Shown here: in pieces, positions 11,546 to 23,305 of the stretch | How positions within the stretch are numbered: the stretch's first letter is position 1 | Layout: each line of letters starts with the position of its first letter | From: Costus lasius | Lineage: Eukaryota > Streptophyta > Magnoliopsida > Zingiberales > Costaceae | Direction: 5' to 3' | NCBI GenBank assembly: GCA_027563935.2 | Contig: CM050449.1 | Coordinates: 70,522,556 to 70,586,555, forward strand | Length of the DNA: 64,000 nt | Program-made: the position numbers and the translations under genes | Notes under the pieces: generated by a model | Told to the model about the DNA's origin: nothing | What the model saw: the letters and a program-made list of their open reading frames with translations, nothing else | The model's database searches: none

Positions 11546-12235
11546 ATGAGCTTCAATGTGCGATCCCTACTGGAAAGGGAGAAGTTTGCTGGGCCGAACT
11601 TCTCAGACTGGTTCGGACACCTTAAGATCGTTCTTAAGGCAGAGAGGAAACTGTATGTCCTCGAGACGGCGATACCGCCTCAGCCCGCTCCGAACGCCGC
11701 AAGGGCGGTTCGGGAAGCCTATGAAAAGCACGTCAATGATAGCATTGATGTCGCTTGCCTGATGCTAGCGTCTATGACGCCACCGCTGCAGCGTCAGCAT
11801 GAGGATATGTCTGCCATAGACATGATAGCAAACCTCAAGATGCTGTATGCTGCACAGGCGAGGACAGAACGCTATAATTTGACAAAGCTGTTCTTTCAGA
11901 GCAAACTGGCTGAAAGGAGCCCAGTGGGAGCTCACGTGCTCAAGATGATTGGGCACAAGGAGGCTCTAGAAAAACTGGGGCATACCATCAACCAGGAGCT
12001 TGCTGTAGACATTATTCTGCAGTCTCTTCCGCCTTCTTTCGATGCGTTCATTATTAACTTTAATATGAACAAAATCGATTGTACTCCGGCAGAGCTGCTG
12101 AATATGCTCTTGACTACTGAGGAAACTCTGAAGGGTAAGCCTTCAACCTCTGTCTTGATGGTTCCTTCAAGGAACAAGAAGAAGGGGAAGAAGGGCAAGA
12201 CCCCTGTCAAGAGTTACAGCAAAGCTCTGAAGTAG
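11546..12235 (+). CDS. Gag of the nested copia (ends at an in-frame TAG)
   Basis: Structural protein that would form the virus-like particle. 229 codons from ATG (MSFNVRSLLEREKFAGPNF), with Gag blocks DWFGHLKIVLKAERKLYVLE, SQLTPP-free capsid segment FIINFNMNKIDCTPAELLNML and a basic tail (RNKKKGKKGK). The frame stops at TAG 12233-12235 (KALK, stop, KVKRSK). The outer copy has CAG there and reads through to the zinc knuckle. In copia elements gag and pol normally share one frame, so this is most simply a C-to-T nonsense change; a suppressible stop is the alternative. Confidence 0.93.
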   Translation: MSFNVRSLLEREKFAGPNFSDWFGHLKIVLKAERKLYVLETAIPPQPAPNAARAVREAYEKHVNDSIDVACLMLASMTPPLQRQHEDMSAIDMIANLKMLYAAQARTERYNLTKLFFQSKLAERSPVGAHVLKMIGHKEALEKLGHTINQELAVDIILQSLPPSFDAFIINFNMNKIDCTPAELLNMLLTTEETLKGKPSTSVLMVPSRNKKKGKKGKTPVKSYSKALK

Positions 12236-15200
12236 AAGGTTAAGCGGTCCAAGGAATACAGGTGTTTCCACTGTGGCCAGCTGGGTCACTGGAAAAAGGA
12301 CTGTAAAGCGCTCCAAGGAGATAAGAGAGGAAGCTTCGCTTCTGGCTCAGGTATTTACGTGACTGAAGTCATGTTTTCATCTTCTTCTATATCATGGGTG
12401 TTGGACACTGCATGTGGAGTTCACATTTGTTCAAATGTACAGGAACTCAAGAGAAGAAGGCAGGTGGGACAGCATGAGGTGGACCTACGAGTTGGAAACG
12501 GGGCACGGGTTGCTGCTGTTGCTGTAGGAGACTATTTCATCTCTTTGCCATCTGGAATTGTATTAGAATTAAACAGTTGTTACTTTGTTCCCAGTATTAC
12601 TAAGAATATTATCTCCATTCCTGCTCTTGTCAGGAAGGGATTTTCCTTTGAATGCAATATTTCAAAGTGTGTTTTATCTTTAGATAATATTGTTTATGCA
12701 ACTGGTTCAATTAACAATGGATTATACATGTTGGACATGGAAAATTCTATACAAAATGTTGATATTAAGAAAGCCAAGAATGCTGATGACAGCACCTTGC
12801 TAAGGCATAGTCGTTTAGGCCATATTAACAAGAAACGCATTAAGCGGTTGCATGATCATGGACTGCTGGGATCATTCTCCTATGAGGAGATTGATACATG
12901 CAAGGCTTGTTTAATGGGTAAAATGACGAAGTCACCTTTTTCTAACAAAGGTCAAAGGGCTTCAGGTTTACTTGACCTTATACACAGTGATGTGTGTGGG
13001 CCATTTAGTAAACATGCCAGAGGTGGCTATCAGTACTTCATTACCTTTACTGATGATTTCAGTAGGTATGGGTATGTCTATCTAATGAGACATAAAAGTG
13101 AATCTTTTGACAAGTTCAAAGAGTTCAAGAATGAAGTACAAAATCAGCTAGGCCGAAATATCAAGGCACTTCGTTCTGATCGAGGTGGAGAATACCTAAG
13201 TCGAGAATTTACTGACTATCTGAAGGAGTGTGGGATTATCTCACAGCTCACTCCACCAGGAACACCGCAATGGAATGGTGTGTCCGAGAGGAGAAATAGA
13301 ACGTTACTTGATATGGTTCGTTCTATGATGAGTCAGGCTACTCTACCTTACTCCTTTTGGGGTTTTGCACTGGAAACAGCTGCAAAGGTACTAAACCGAG
13401 TGCCATCCAAGGCCGTTTCTAAGACGCCATATGAGTTATGGTATGGGAAACAGCCGAGCTTGACATTTATCAGGATCTGGGGTTGCGAGGCTTATGTCAA
13501 AAAGCTCGCCTCTGGGAAACTAGAGAGCAGATCTGACAAATGTATCTTTGTCGGTTACCCTAAGGAAACTAAGGGTTATTATTTCTACGATCCCAAAGAG
13601 AACAAGGTATTTGTTGCTCGGACGGCTATATTTCTTGAGAAGGAGTTTCTTCTGCAAGAGGCCAGTGGGAGAGAAATAAAGCTGGATGAGAATCCAGAGG
13701 AAGGACAAAGTGCGCAAGCAGAGTTGGATGAGCCTGAGCCGATAGAACGGGTTTCTGATCAACCTGAGGTTCAGATATCACGGGAACCGCGAAGATCGGG
13801 AAGGATCCGTCGACAGCCTGAGCGCTATGACGGAGTCTACATCATTGATAATGATGAACCCCTCACTTATGCGGATGCGGTCAGTGGACCGGAGTCAGCG
13901 AGATGGCTTGAAGCTATGCGCGCCGAGATGGACTCCATGTCAGATAACCAAGTTTGGGATTTGGTTGATCCGCCTCCGGGAGTTATCCCTATAGGCTGTA
14001 AATGGATCTTCAAGAAGAAGATTGACATGGATGGTAACGTGGTTACCTATAAAGGCAGGCTAGTTGCGAAAGGTTTCAAACAAATCTACGGGATAGATTA
14101 TGATGAAACTTTCTCACCTGTAGCTATGTTTAAGTCTATTCGGATTCTTTTCGCGATAGCTGCATATTATGATTATGAGATTTGGCAAATGGATGTGAAA
14201 ACAGCTTTCCTTAATGGAAATCTGGATGAGGATGTGTATATGACACAACCAGAAGGTTTCACTAATCCATCAGATCGTCATAAGATATGCAAGTTAAAGA
14301 AGTCTATTTATGGACTTAAACAAGCATCTAGAAGCTGGAATATTCGTTTTGATGAATCAATCTCTGAGTTTGGTTTCATCAAGAACGAGGATGACCCGTG
14401 TGTATATAAGAGGTTTAGTGGGAGCGTAATTACTTTCCTAGTCCTCTACGTCGATGATATCTTGATTATTGGAAATGACATTCCTGAAATGCATGCGGTT
14501 AAGGCATGGTTAAGAAAGTGTTTCCAGATGAAAGATCTAGGAGAAGCAGCCTATGTATTAGGTGTGAAGATCTACAGGGATAGATCTAAGAGGCTTCTCG
14601 GGCTGTGCCAGAGTACTTACATCGATAAAGTCCTGGAGAGATTTCATTTAGAGAATTCTAAAAGAGGATATCTTCCAGTCAGACATGGTCTGAATCTTTC
14701 GAAGAGTCAGTGTCCACAAACACAGACTGAGAAAGATGAAATGGACAATACGCCTTATGCTTCGGCTATTGGATCCATTATGTATGCGATGTTGTGTACT
14801 CGCCCAGACGTTGCTTACGGGTTAAGCGTGACCAGTCGGTTCCAAAGTAATCCAGGTATGGCGCACTGGATTGCAGTCAAGAACATTTTAAAATATCTGC
14901 GGAGGACCAAAGATATGTTCTTGATATATGGTGGTCAGGAAGAACTCAGTATTGAAGGATATACTGACGCTTCGTTCCAGTCAGACCAGGATGATTTCCG
15001 ATCGCAATCAGGCTATGTTTTTAGCTTGAATGGAGGAGCAGTGGTGTGGAAGAGTTTCAAACAGTCAACTGTTGCTGATTCCACAACAGAAGCCGAGTAT
15101 GTTGCAGCCTCGGAAGCATCCAAGGAGGCAGTGTGGATTCGTAAGTTCGTGAGAGAACTTGGTGTTGTTCCTTCCAGTGCAGATCCTTTGGTTATCTTCT

Positions 15201-15430
15201 ATGATAACACTGGAGCAATCGCACAAGCAAAGGAACCACGGTCGCACCAGAAGTCCAAGCACATACAGAGACGGTTTCATTTGATCAGGGAGATTATAGA
15301 TCGTGGCGAGATCAAAGTCTGCAAGGTACATACAGATGACAATCTGGCAGACCCGCTTACCAAGCCTCTGGCGCAGCAGAAGCATGAGAAGCACTGTAAT
15401 AATATGGGTTTGAGATTTCTCAACCATTAG
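12236..15430 (+). CDS. Pol of the nested copia: zinc knuckle, protease, integrase, RT, RNase H
   Basis: Same frame as the preceding gag, about 1064 codons to TAG 15428-15430. In order: zinc knuckle CFHCGQLGHWKKDC (12263-12304); protease WVLDTACGVHIC, active site D-T-A at 12404-12412; integrase HHCC (HSRLGH, CKACLMGKM) and DDE core (LIHSDVCGPF, LRSDRGGEYL, WNGVSERRNRT); RT with MDVKTAFLNG and YVDDIL near 14447; RNase H (GYTDASFQSD, STTEAEYVAASEA) ending RFLNH. Integrase before RT is diagnostic of copia. All motifs are intact; expression needs translation past the TAG or another copy's proteins. The first ATG after the stop is at 12371, inside the frame. Confidence 0.95.
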   Translation, partial: KVKRSKEYRCFHCGQLGHWKKDCKALQGDKRGSFASGSGIYVTEVMFSSSSISWVLDTACGVHICSNVQELKRRRQVGQHEVDLRVGNGARVAAVAVGDYFISLPSGIVLELNSCYFVPSITKNIISIPALVRKGFSFECNISKCVLSLDNIVYATGSINNGLYMLDMENSIQNVDIKKAKNADDSTLLRHSRLGHINKKRIKRLHDHGLLGSFSYEEIDTCKACLMGKMTKSPFSNKGQRASGLLDLIHSDVCGPFSKHARGGYQYFITFTDDFSRYGYVYLMRHKSESFDKFKEFKNEVQNQLGRNIKALRSDRGGEYLSREFTDYLKECGIISQLTPPGTPQWNGVSERRNRTLLDMVRSMMSQATLPYSFWGFALETAAKVLNRVPSKAVSKTPYELWYGKQPSLTFIRIWGCEAYVKKLASGKLESRSDKCIFVGYPKETKGYYFYDPKENKVFVARTAIFLEKEFLLQEASGREIKLDENPEEGQSAQAELDEPEPIERVSDQPEVQISREPRRSGRIRRQPERYDGVYIIDNDEPLTYADAVSGPESARWLEAMRAEMDSMSDNQVWDLVDPPPGVIPIGCKWIFKKKIDMDGNVVTYKGRLVAKGFKQIYGIDYDETFSPVAMFKSIRILFAIAAYYDYEIWQMDVKTAFLNGNLDEDVYMTQPEGFTNPSDRHKICKLKKSIYGLKQASRSWNIRFDESISEFGFIKNEDDPCVYKRFSGSVITFLVLYVDDILIIGNDIPEMHAVKAWLRKCFQMKDLGEAAYVLGVKIYRDRSKRLLGLCQSTYIDKVLERFHLENSKRGYLPVRHGLNLSKSQCPQTQTEKDEMDNTPYASAIGSIMYAMLCTRPDVAYGLSVTSRFQSNPGMAHWIAVKNILKYLRRTKDMFLIYGGQEELSIEGYTDASFQSDQDDFRSQSGYVFSLNGGAVVWKSFKQSTVADSTTEAEYVAASEASKEAVWIRKFVRELGVVPSSADPLVIFYDNTGAIAQAKEPRSHQKSKHIQRRFHLIREIIDRGEIKVCKVHTDDNLADPLTKPLAQQKHEKHCNNMGLRFLNH

Positions 15431-15435
15431 ATTAA

Positions 15436-15450
15436 GTGCAAGTGGGAGAT
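15436..15450 (+). other. Polypurine tract of the nested copia
   Basis: GTGCAAGTGGGAGAT directly before the 3' LTR (TG at 15451); primer for plus-strand DNA synthesis. The same sequence precedes the other copia LTRs. Confidence 0.85.
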
Positions 15451-17141
15451 TGTTGGGGTATGCCCTTAAGGCTAATGTTTGAGGCCTTGGGATTGTAACA
15501 GTATCGTGTAATAAACTCTTATGTTTATATAAGCATGGTTGTTATTCAGGTTGTTACCTTGTCTGCTGTAATAAGTGTACTTCTGAATAATGTCTCAAAG
15601 CTGTTCAGCTAGGCTGACATGCAGTTAAGTCCTTAGTCGAGATATCTTGGTGAACATGAGACAGCCTTGATATGGTTAAGACTAATATGTGTTCTAATCT
15701 TATAGGATGCTTCGAGCATGGAATAAGATGTAGACTCATGGGTACATTGGATGTACTGGACTGACCCTACTAGGATGTTCAATTGTTTGTCACAATGTGA
15801 ATAATCCTTGATTGCAACAAGTGGCACATTTCCTCTGACTTGAGATCACTTGTGTTTCCTAAATGATGATTGTCATTGTTTTGAGGTAGTTCAATATCAT
15901 TTGAAACATAATGATTATAGACTATCTTGGATAATGAGCTTGAATCAGGTTAGGGCACTAGTGATAGACATAGGATTGCCGTCTCCTTGTTTAAGGAGTG
16001 TGATGTTCTAAAGGGGCCCCCCTGGATGAGATGATTGAGAAAGTGTATGGCCATACCCAGGTGACTATGTTCATCTGATCTAATCATGCTTGTCATATTG
16101 GAGTTACAAGCTTGACACGCTTGTCCAATAAGAACATCCAGTGGCAAAGGAATTATGCATGCCTAGTGAGTTGAATTCACACTTGTACTGTGGTTTGGGT
16201 GTAGTCTTGGAAGACTCTTTCCTTTATATCGGGAGACAGTGATGTGTTGCTAGATACCCCTCACTGATCGTGATAACGTTAGTTGTCGTTACCGACATTT
16301 AAAGGAAACCCTTAGGGTCGCACAATTTGATGATATGGCTTACTTAAGTCAGATCGTGTGGACTGAATTATTTGGGTTCAGTTTAAAGGGATTTAATCTC
16401 TGATTGTGAGTGAGATCTGGTCTAATCATGTTTGATTGATTAGGGCTTGAGATCGGTAAGCTTCGATCGAGAGAATGGATGCTAGATCGGTGAGATCAGG
16501 AGCATCAAGAGATGAACGGTTAGATCTGGAACCTTTAGGTTTAATGAGGTCTAGACCAAAAAGGGCTTGGTTTAATTTGGTCTTCGAACCAAATTAAATT
16601 GAACCGGCTCATTAGTTGAGCGCATGGTTCAAAGAGGAGAGGTTTGCGCTTGGGTAAACTCTTGGTCGCATGAAGAGAAGTGGTTTACTATTTTTGGAAA
16701 CCATGTTTCCAAATCGTGACCACGCTTCACGTTGAGAGTTTCATGCTCTATTCTCGCCTTCTTGCCTTTCCTCTCTCGACGCTCTCGTGTGTGGCGACTT
16801 CTTCACACCTTGGAGTGAGTTCGACAAGCAGAGGAGAACGTCTCTTCCCTTCCATACGACAAGGACTCTTTAGAACCTTGCTAGCACAAGGAGCACTAAG
16901 GGAGTAGGCGATCACATCTTGTGTGCGAGCCATAAGGAGGAGAAGCACTTGAGTCTCTTCTTCCTAGACGCCATCCAAGCAATGGCTTTGGTAAGAATCG
17001 ATTCTTTCATACTTGTTTGCAATCGGTTTTTATAGTTGATCATATCTCATGCAAATGATCCCTAGAAACCCCCTTCCGCTGCGTCAAAATTTTCATATGC
17101 GCCTATTAGGGTTTCGCCCTCCCCTTGTGGGGACCTTTTCA
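15451..17141 (+). repeat. 3' LTR of the nested copia
   Basis: 1691 bp, same ends as 8018-9708. Differences seen by eye include atcatg/atcgtg, tatagg/tataag, tctttg/tcttcg, actcctt/actcttt and ctgtca/ctttca. Confidence 0.97.
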
Positions 17142-17146
17142 AATCT
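17142..17146. repeat. Target site duplication (right) of the nested copia
   Basis: aatct, pairing with 8013-8017. Confidence 0.96.
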
Positions 17147-18924
17147 ATCCCGTAGATTTGTTTGAAACCTTTCGCAACTAGCCTGCCTTTATAGGTAACC
17201 ACGTTACCATCCATGTCAATCTTCTTCTTGAAGATCCATTTATAGCCTATAGGGATTACTCCCGGAGGCGGATCAACCAAATCCCAGACTTGGTTATCTG
17301 ACATGGAGTCCATCTCGGCTCGCATAGCTTCAAGCCATCTAGCTGACTCCGGTCCACTGACCGCATCCGCATAATTAAGGGGTTCATCATTATCAATGAT
17401 GTAGACTCCGTCATAGCGCTCAGGCTGTCGACGGATCCTTCCCGATCTTCGCGGTTCCCGTGATATCTGAGCCTCAGGTTGTTCAGTAACCTGTTCAACC
17501 GGCTCAAGCTCATCCAACTGTGCTTGACTACTTTGTCCTTCTTCTGGATTCTCATCCAGCTTTATTTCTCTCCCACTGGCTTCTTGCAGAAGAAATTCCT
17601 TCTCAAGAAAAATTGCCGTCCGAGCAACAAATACCTTGTTCTCTTTGGGATCGTAGAAATAATAACCCTTAGTTTCCTTAGGGTAACCGACAAAGATGCA
17701 TTTCTCAGATCTGCTCTCTAGTTTCCCAGAGGTGAGCTTTTTGACATAAGCCTCGCAACCCCAGATCTTAATAAATGTCAAGCTCGGCTGTTTCCCATAC
17801 CATAACTCATATGGAGTCTTAGAAACTGCCTTGGATGGCACTCGGTTTAGTACCTTTGCAGCTGTTTCCAGTGCAAATCCCCAAAAGGAGTAAGGTAGAG
17901 TAGCTTGACTCATCATAGAACGAACCATATCCAGTAAGGTTCTGTTCCTCCTCTCGGACACACCATTCCATTGCGGTGTTCCTGGTGGAGTGAGCTGTGA
18001 GATAATCCCACACTCCTTCAGATAGTCAGTAAACTCTCGACTTAGGTATTCACCACCTCGATCAGAACGAAGTGCCTTGATATTTCGGCCTAGCTAATTT
18101 TGTACTTCATTTTTGAACTCTTTGAACTTGTCAAAAGATTCACTCTTATGTCTCATTAGATAGACATACCCATATCTACTGAAATCATCAGTAAAGGTAA
18201 TGAAGTATGAATAGCCACCTCTGGCATGTTTACTAAAAGGCCCACACACATCACTGTGTATAAGGTCAAGTAAACCTGAAGCCCTTTGACCTTTGTGAAG
18301 AAAAGGAGACTTCGTCATTTTACCCATTAAACAAGCTTTGCATGTATCAATCTCCTCATAGGAGAATGATCCCAGCAGTCCATGATCATGCAACCGCTTA
18401 ATGCGCTTCTTGTTGATATGGCCTAAACGACTATGCCATAGCAAGGTGCTGTCATCAGCATACTTAGCTTTCTTATTATCAATATTTTGTATAGAACATT
18501 CCATGTCCAACATGAATAACCCATTGTTAATTGACCCAGTAGCATAAACAATATTATCAAGAGAAAGATAACACTTTGAAGTCTTGCATTCAAAGGAAAA
18601 CCCTTTCCTGACAAGAGCAGGAATAGAGATAATATTTTTAGTAATGCTCGGTACAAAGTAACAATTGTTTAGTTCTAATACAAGTCCAGATGGTAATGAG
18701 ATGTAATATTCTCCTACAGCAACAGCAGCAACCCGTGCCCCGTTTCCAACTCGTAGGTCCACCTCATGCTATCCCACCTGTCTTCTTCTCTTGAGTTCCT
18801 GTACATTTGAACAAATGTGAACTCCACATGCAGTGTCCAACACCCATGAAATAGAAGAAGAGGATATCATGACTTCAGTCACGAAAATACCTGAGCCAGA
18901 AGCGATGCTTCCCTTCTTGTCTCC
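17147..18924 (-). pseudogene. 5' part of outer copia pol: protease, integrase, start of RT (broken)
   Basis: Minus-strand continuation of the outer gag. It carries the protease motif WVLDTACGVHIC near 18840, frame 18094-18762 (HSRLGHINKKRIKRL, CKACLMGKM, LIHSDVCGPF) and frame up to 17961 with MSERRNRTLLDMVRS, the polyprotein middle and the first RT residues (GCKWIFKKK-like, KGRLVAKGFKQIYGID). TAA after KDCKAL at 18925, TAG near 18766 and TAG near 18092 each replace a CAA or CAG of the nested copy. The gene is cut at 17147 by the nested element; its other part is at 6662-8017. Confidence 0.93.
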
Positions 18925-19695
18925 TTAGAGCGCTTTACAGTCCTTTTTCCAGTGACCCAGCTGGCCACAGTGGAAACATCTGTTGTCCTTCGACCGCTTC
19001 ACCTTTTGTTTCAGAGCCTTGCTGTAGTTCTTGACAGGGGCTTTGCCCTTCTTCCCCTTCTTCTTGTTCCTAGAAGGAAACATCAAGACAGAGGTTGAAG
19101 GCTTTCCCTTTAGAGTTTCCTCTGTACTCAAGAGCATATTCAGCAACTCTGCCGGTGTACAGTCGATCTTGTTCATATTAAAATTAATAATAAACGGATC
19201 GAAAGAGGCCGGGAGAGACTGCAGAATAATGTCTACAGCAAGCTCCTGATTGATGGTATGCCCCAGTTTCTCTAGAGCCTCTTTGTGCCCAATCATCTTG
19301 AGCACATGAGCTCCCACTGGACTCCCTTCAGCCAGTTTGCTCTGAAAGAAAAGCTTGGTCAAATTATAGCGTTCAGTCCTCGCCTGTGCAGCATACAGCA
19401 TCTTGAGGTTTGCTATAATTTCTATAGCAGACATATCCTCATGCTGACGCTGCAGCTGTGGCGTCATAGACGCTAGCATCAGGCAAGCGACATCAATGCC
19501 ATCATTGACATGCTTTTCATAGGCTTCCCGAACCGCCCTTGCGGCGTTTGGAGCGAGTTGAGGCGGTATAGCCGTCTCGAGGACATACAGTTTCCTCTCA
19601 GCCTTAAGAACGATCTTAAGGTGTCCGTACCAGTCTGAGAAGTTTGGCCCAGCAAACTTCTCCCTTTCCAGTAGGGATCGCACATTGAAGCTCAT
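18925..19695 (-). pseudogene. Gag of the outer copia
   Basis: 256 codons from ATG 19693-19695 (MSFNVRSLLEREKFAGPNF), close to the nested copy's Gag but including the zinc knuckle CFHCGQLGHWKKDC because the codon that is TAG at 12233 is CAG here. It ends at a TAA after KDCKAL where the nested copy reads CAA, so the Gag domain is intact but cut off from pol. Confidence 0.92.
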
Positions 19696-21619
19696 GGTGT
19701 TCGTTGCTGCAGGAATCTACAACAATGCAAGAACAGCAAGGTCAGTATCAATGTTTAGAATCAATCCAGGACTTAAGAAAGATTCTTTTCTCACTATTTT
19801 ATCTGACTGAAAAATCCATTAAAACAGTCCGAAAGAGTAAGACTCTTTTAGTGAGATGGGATCCAGATTTCATACTTGGTCTCCGCATCCCGCTCAGGCG
19901 AGATAAGATGCACAGAGAGTACAAGCACTAATTTCTGGTAGGCAGTCCCTGCCAATCGCCAACCCGTGCGATTCCCCTTCATCTAGGCAATCCAGCAGAC
20001 TGTGCCAACTGAGTTGGTACAACACAGTCTCTGATCCCACAGATGGCTGCCTCCATATAGCTAACATATGCCCCATATGTAGCCTACATGGCCAAGCTGA
20101 CCTGACCTACTCCCTGGACCACCACGTGCTATGCTGAGCAACGAGAAGCGATAAATCCCTTCTCTGTAACACGCAGGTGAAATCACACACCGTCTGAAGA
20201 TAGATGGACGTGCCCACTGAGTGGGTACAACACGGCTCCAACGATAGTCAGAACAGTGAGGTTTCGCGTCAGAAGGCTATCGAGCTTGATATTTTAGCGT
20301 TGGATTTTAACGGTCTTTTATCTTCTTAACTATCATGCAAACCCTATGGTGATAGCGGAAGATAAATAAATCATGCAAGTCTAATTATTTAAACAATAAA
20401 AAGAAAGCATGATGATCTTATGTGGTAAACGCCCATTAAGCCTAGGTAAGACCTTAATTTAACTTAAGTCTTCACTTGCTTTTCTTCATGGGTCCTTTGC
20501 ATCTTGTCTGGCCCAGAACAGGGCCCAAGCGCCCATTGCAGCTCAGGTGCGCCCACCAGGTAAAGGTGCCTGTCATAGGGTCGAACCCTAGTCCTCCCAC
20601 CTGGTCAAGCCACTGCTACATGCGCCTCTGCCAAGTGTGCTCAGTGCTCTTGTCTGATTGAATTACAATGTAATCTATCTAGACAAGATTGACACGCAGG
20701 TCAATTACATTTCATAAATCAATTAAAATGTGATGCGCAGATCACAATAATAATAATTTACAATTTTTTTAATCCAGGCACGCAGGCCCCAGCACAGCAC
20801 ACATTAATTGGGCAACCCACATAAGATGAAATAAACAAGCATCATGGCATCCAATCAATATGTGATCCATCAACAAAATAAAATTTTCAAAAAAATCCCA
20901 TCGGAATCAATTTTATTTGTCTTATGTGCCCTACTACCTTACAACGGTCCATTAATAGGGATCCACTCATCATGTCTAGTCAGATCCACTGCCCTTGCAT
21001 GCACCAAGTCCTAACTGACTTGAGTTGACCTAATGGTCAACCATGCATGCGCCAAGGGCTGAACAACCATCATGAGTTCTGGCAAGCGGGTGTGACCCCG
21101 GGCCTAACTCATGTGCATTCACTGGTTGTCTCAACCAGACCTCGCTACACGCCTATCTGCAGTCGACCTATAGCCACCTCATGCTTGCGCATAGGTGCCA
21201 TCTGGTCGACCCATCTAGGCTGTCAGATGGTCTGATCAGACTATTTGGATCTTACCTAGAGGATGACTTCAACCCTTTCAACCCGTCTAAGGGTTTATAG
21301 TAGGCGCCTATAGATCTATGTGAGGGGGCACGCAAGATGATAGTTTTGCTAAAAACATCTTCAACAAGCGCAAACAAAGAACATGCGCAACTTAAGAAAA
21401 ACAAGATACATGTAATATCTAGCATGTTAATCTTCGCATGTTGATAACCCTTAGATCTATGCATAAGCGCAAACAACTTGTAGCAATGATACAAGCGCAA
21501 ACAAAGTATGTAAACATAGCATCAAGTAAGCGCATGTAAACATGGCATCATGTATGGATCACAATCAGATCAAAGCAATCATATAGATTCATACCGAAAA
21601 CCTATGCTTTGATACCAAT
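19696..21619 (-). other. 5' leader and primer site of the outer copia
   Basis: About 1.9 kb non-coding, homologous to 9709-11545. The primer site, complement of TGGTATCAAAGC, is at 21606-21617, two bases from the LTR edge. Both leader palindromes are present (around 20006-20032 and 20209-20232). No gene seen. Confidence 0.88.
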
Positions 21620-23300
21620 TGAAGGTCCCTAAAATAAGGGGGTGAAACCCTAAGCATGCGCAAATTAAAACTTGCATGGGCGGAATTAGGGTTTCGATAG
21701 GATCGCATGTAGTATGTCTATATAATCAACTTTGATTCATTTCATAGATCAAGAGAAGATCTTTTACCATAGCCATGAAGAAGGAGGCGGCTTGGAAGCA
21801 AGAGGGCAAATAAGCTCTCCTCCAAAGAAGACGCACACTAGATGAGAGATGGCTACCTCCTTGGACGTTCCTTGTGCTAGCAAGAGTCTCCCAAGTTCCT
21901 TGTCGTGTGTAGAAGAAGAGAGATGCTTGGCCGAGCTCCTATTTCCGTGAAGCGATCTCAATCCAAGAGTGGAGGCGACGAGAGAAGAGAATTGGCAAAT
22001 GCGTTGAGGCGTTTTCAAGAGGTGGCGTTACATGACTTCCAAATATGGAAAGTCATGAAGCCATGCGCTTACTTAAAGAAAACAGCCCAAAACACAATCA
22101 AGCCTTGAACCATGCGTTCACATATGTGAACCGGTTCAAACCAATTCAATTCTATTCAATTCGGTTCAAAGACCAAACCAAACCAGCCCAAGCCATGGTC
22201 TAGATCTCTCTGAACCAAATGGTTCAAGATCTAACCGTTCATCTCTTGATGCACTTGATCTCACCGATCTAGCATCAATACTCTCAATCGAAGCTTACCG
22301 ATCTTAAGCCCTAATCAATCAAACATGATTAGACCAGATCTCACTTACAATCAGAGTTTAAACTCCTTTAAACTGAACCTAAACAATTCAGTCCACAGGA
22401 TCTGACTTAAGTAAGCCATATCATCAAATTGTGCGACCCTGAGGGTTTCCTTTAAATGTCGGTAACGATAACTTACGTTATCACGATCAGTGAGGGGTAT
22501 CTAGCAACACATCACTGTCTCCCGATATAAAGGAAAGAGTCTTCCAAGACTACTCCCAAACCACAGCACAAGTGTGAATCCACTTCACTAGGCATACATG
22601 TTTCCTTTGCCACTGGATATTCTTATTGGACAAGCGTGTCAAGCCTGTAGCTCCAATATGATGAGCATGATTAGGTCAGATGAACATAGTCACCTGGGTA
22701 TGGCCATACACTTTCTCAATCATCTCATTCGGGGGGGCCCCTTTAGAACATCACACTCCTTAAACAAGGAGACGGCAATCCTATATCTATCACTAGTGTC
22801 CTAACCTGACTCATGATCATTATCCAAGATAGTCTATAACCATTATGTTTCAAATGATATTGAACTACCTCAAAACAATGACAATCATCATTTAGAAACA
22901 CAAGTGATCTCAAGTCAGAGGACATGTGCCACTTGTTGCAAACAAGGATTATTCACATTGTGACAAGCAGTGAATATCCTAGTAGGGTCTGTCCAGTACA
23001 TCCAATGTACCCATGAGTCTACATCTTATTCCATGCTCGAAGCATCCTATAAGATTAGAACACATATTAGTCTCAATCATATCAAGGCTGTCTCATGTTC
23101 ACCAAGATATCTCGACTAAGGACATAGAGCATGTCAGCCTAGCTGAACAGCATTGAGACATTATTCAGAAGTACACTTATTGCAGCAGACAATGTAACAA
23201 ACTGAATAACAACCATTGCCTTTATAAACATAAGAGTTTATACATGATACTGATAGAATCCCAAGGCCTCAAACATTAGCCTTAAGGGCATACCCCAACA
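21620..23300 (-). repeat. 5' LTR of the outer copia
   Basis: 1681 bp, pair of 4981-6661, ending against tacct at 23301. Confidence 0.95.
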
Positions 23301-23305
23301 TACCT
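23301..23305. repeat. Target site duplication (right) of the outer copia
   Basis: tacct, pairing with 4976-4980. Confidence 0.92.

Larger units (their letters stand above)
8018..17141 (+). mobile_element. Nested young Ty1/copia retrotransposon
   Basis: Complete plus-strand element of 9124 bp: 5' LTR 8018-9708, initiator-Met primer site, 1.8-kb leader, one gag-pol frame (11546-15430), polypurine tract and 3' LTR 15451-17141. Both LTRs are 1691 bp; by eye I see about five differences (about 0.3%). At a commonly used plant LTR rate of about 1.3e-8 per site per year that is of the order of 0.1 million years (inference). TSD is aatct. Only one break is visible in the coding frame, a TAG at 12233. 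It belongs to the same family as the element it interrupts. Confidence 0.97.
4981..23300 (-). mobile_element. Outer Ty1/copia retrotransposon (interrupted by a nested relative)
   Basis: Complete minus-strand element: 5' LTR at 21620-23300, leader and gag-pol at 17142-21619 continuing at 6662-8017, and 3' LTR at 4981-6661. A plus-strand member of the same family (8018-17141) sits in its RT gene. Both LTRs are 1681 bp and I count about 12 differences by eye (about 0.7%), so the insertion is recent but older than the nested copy. It is flanked by tacct. Its gag-pol carries several nonsense codons, so it cannot make its own proteins. Confidence 0.95.
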
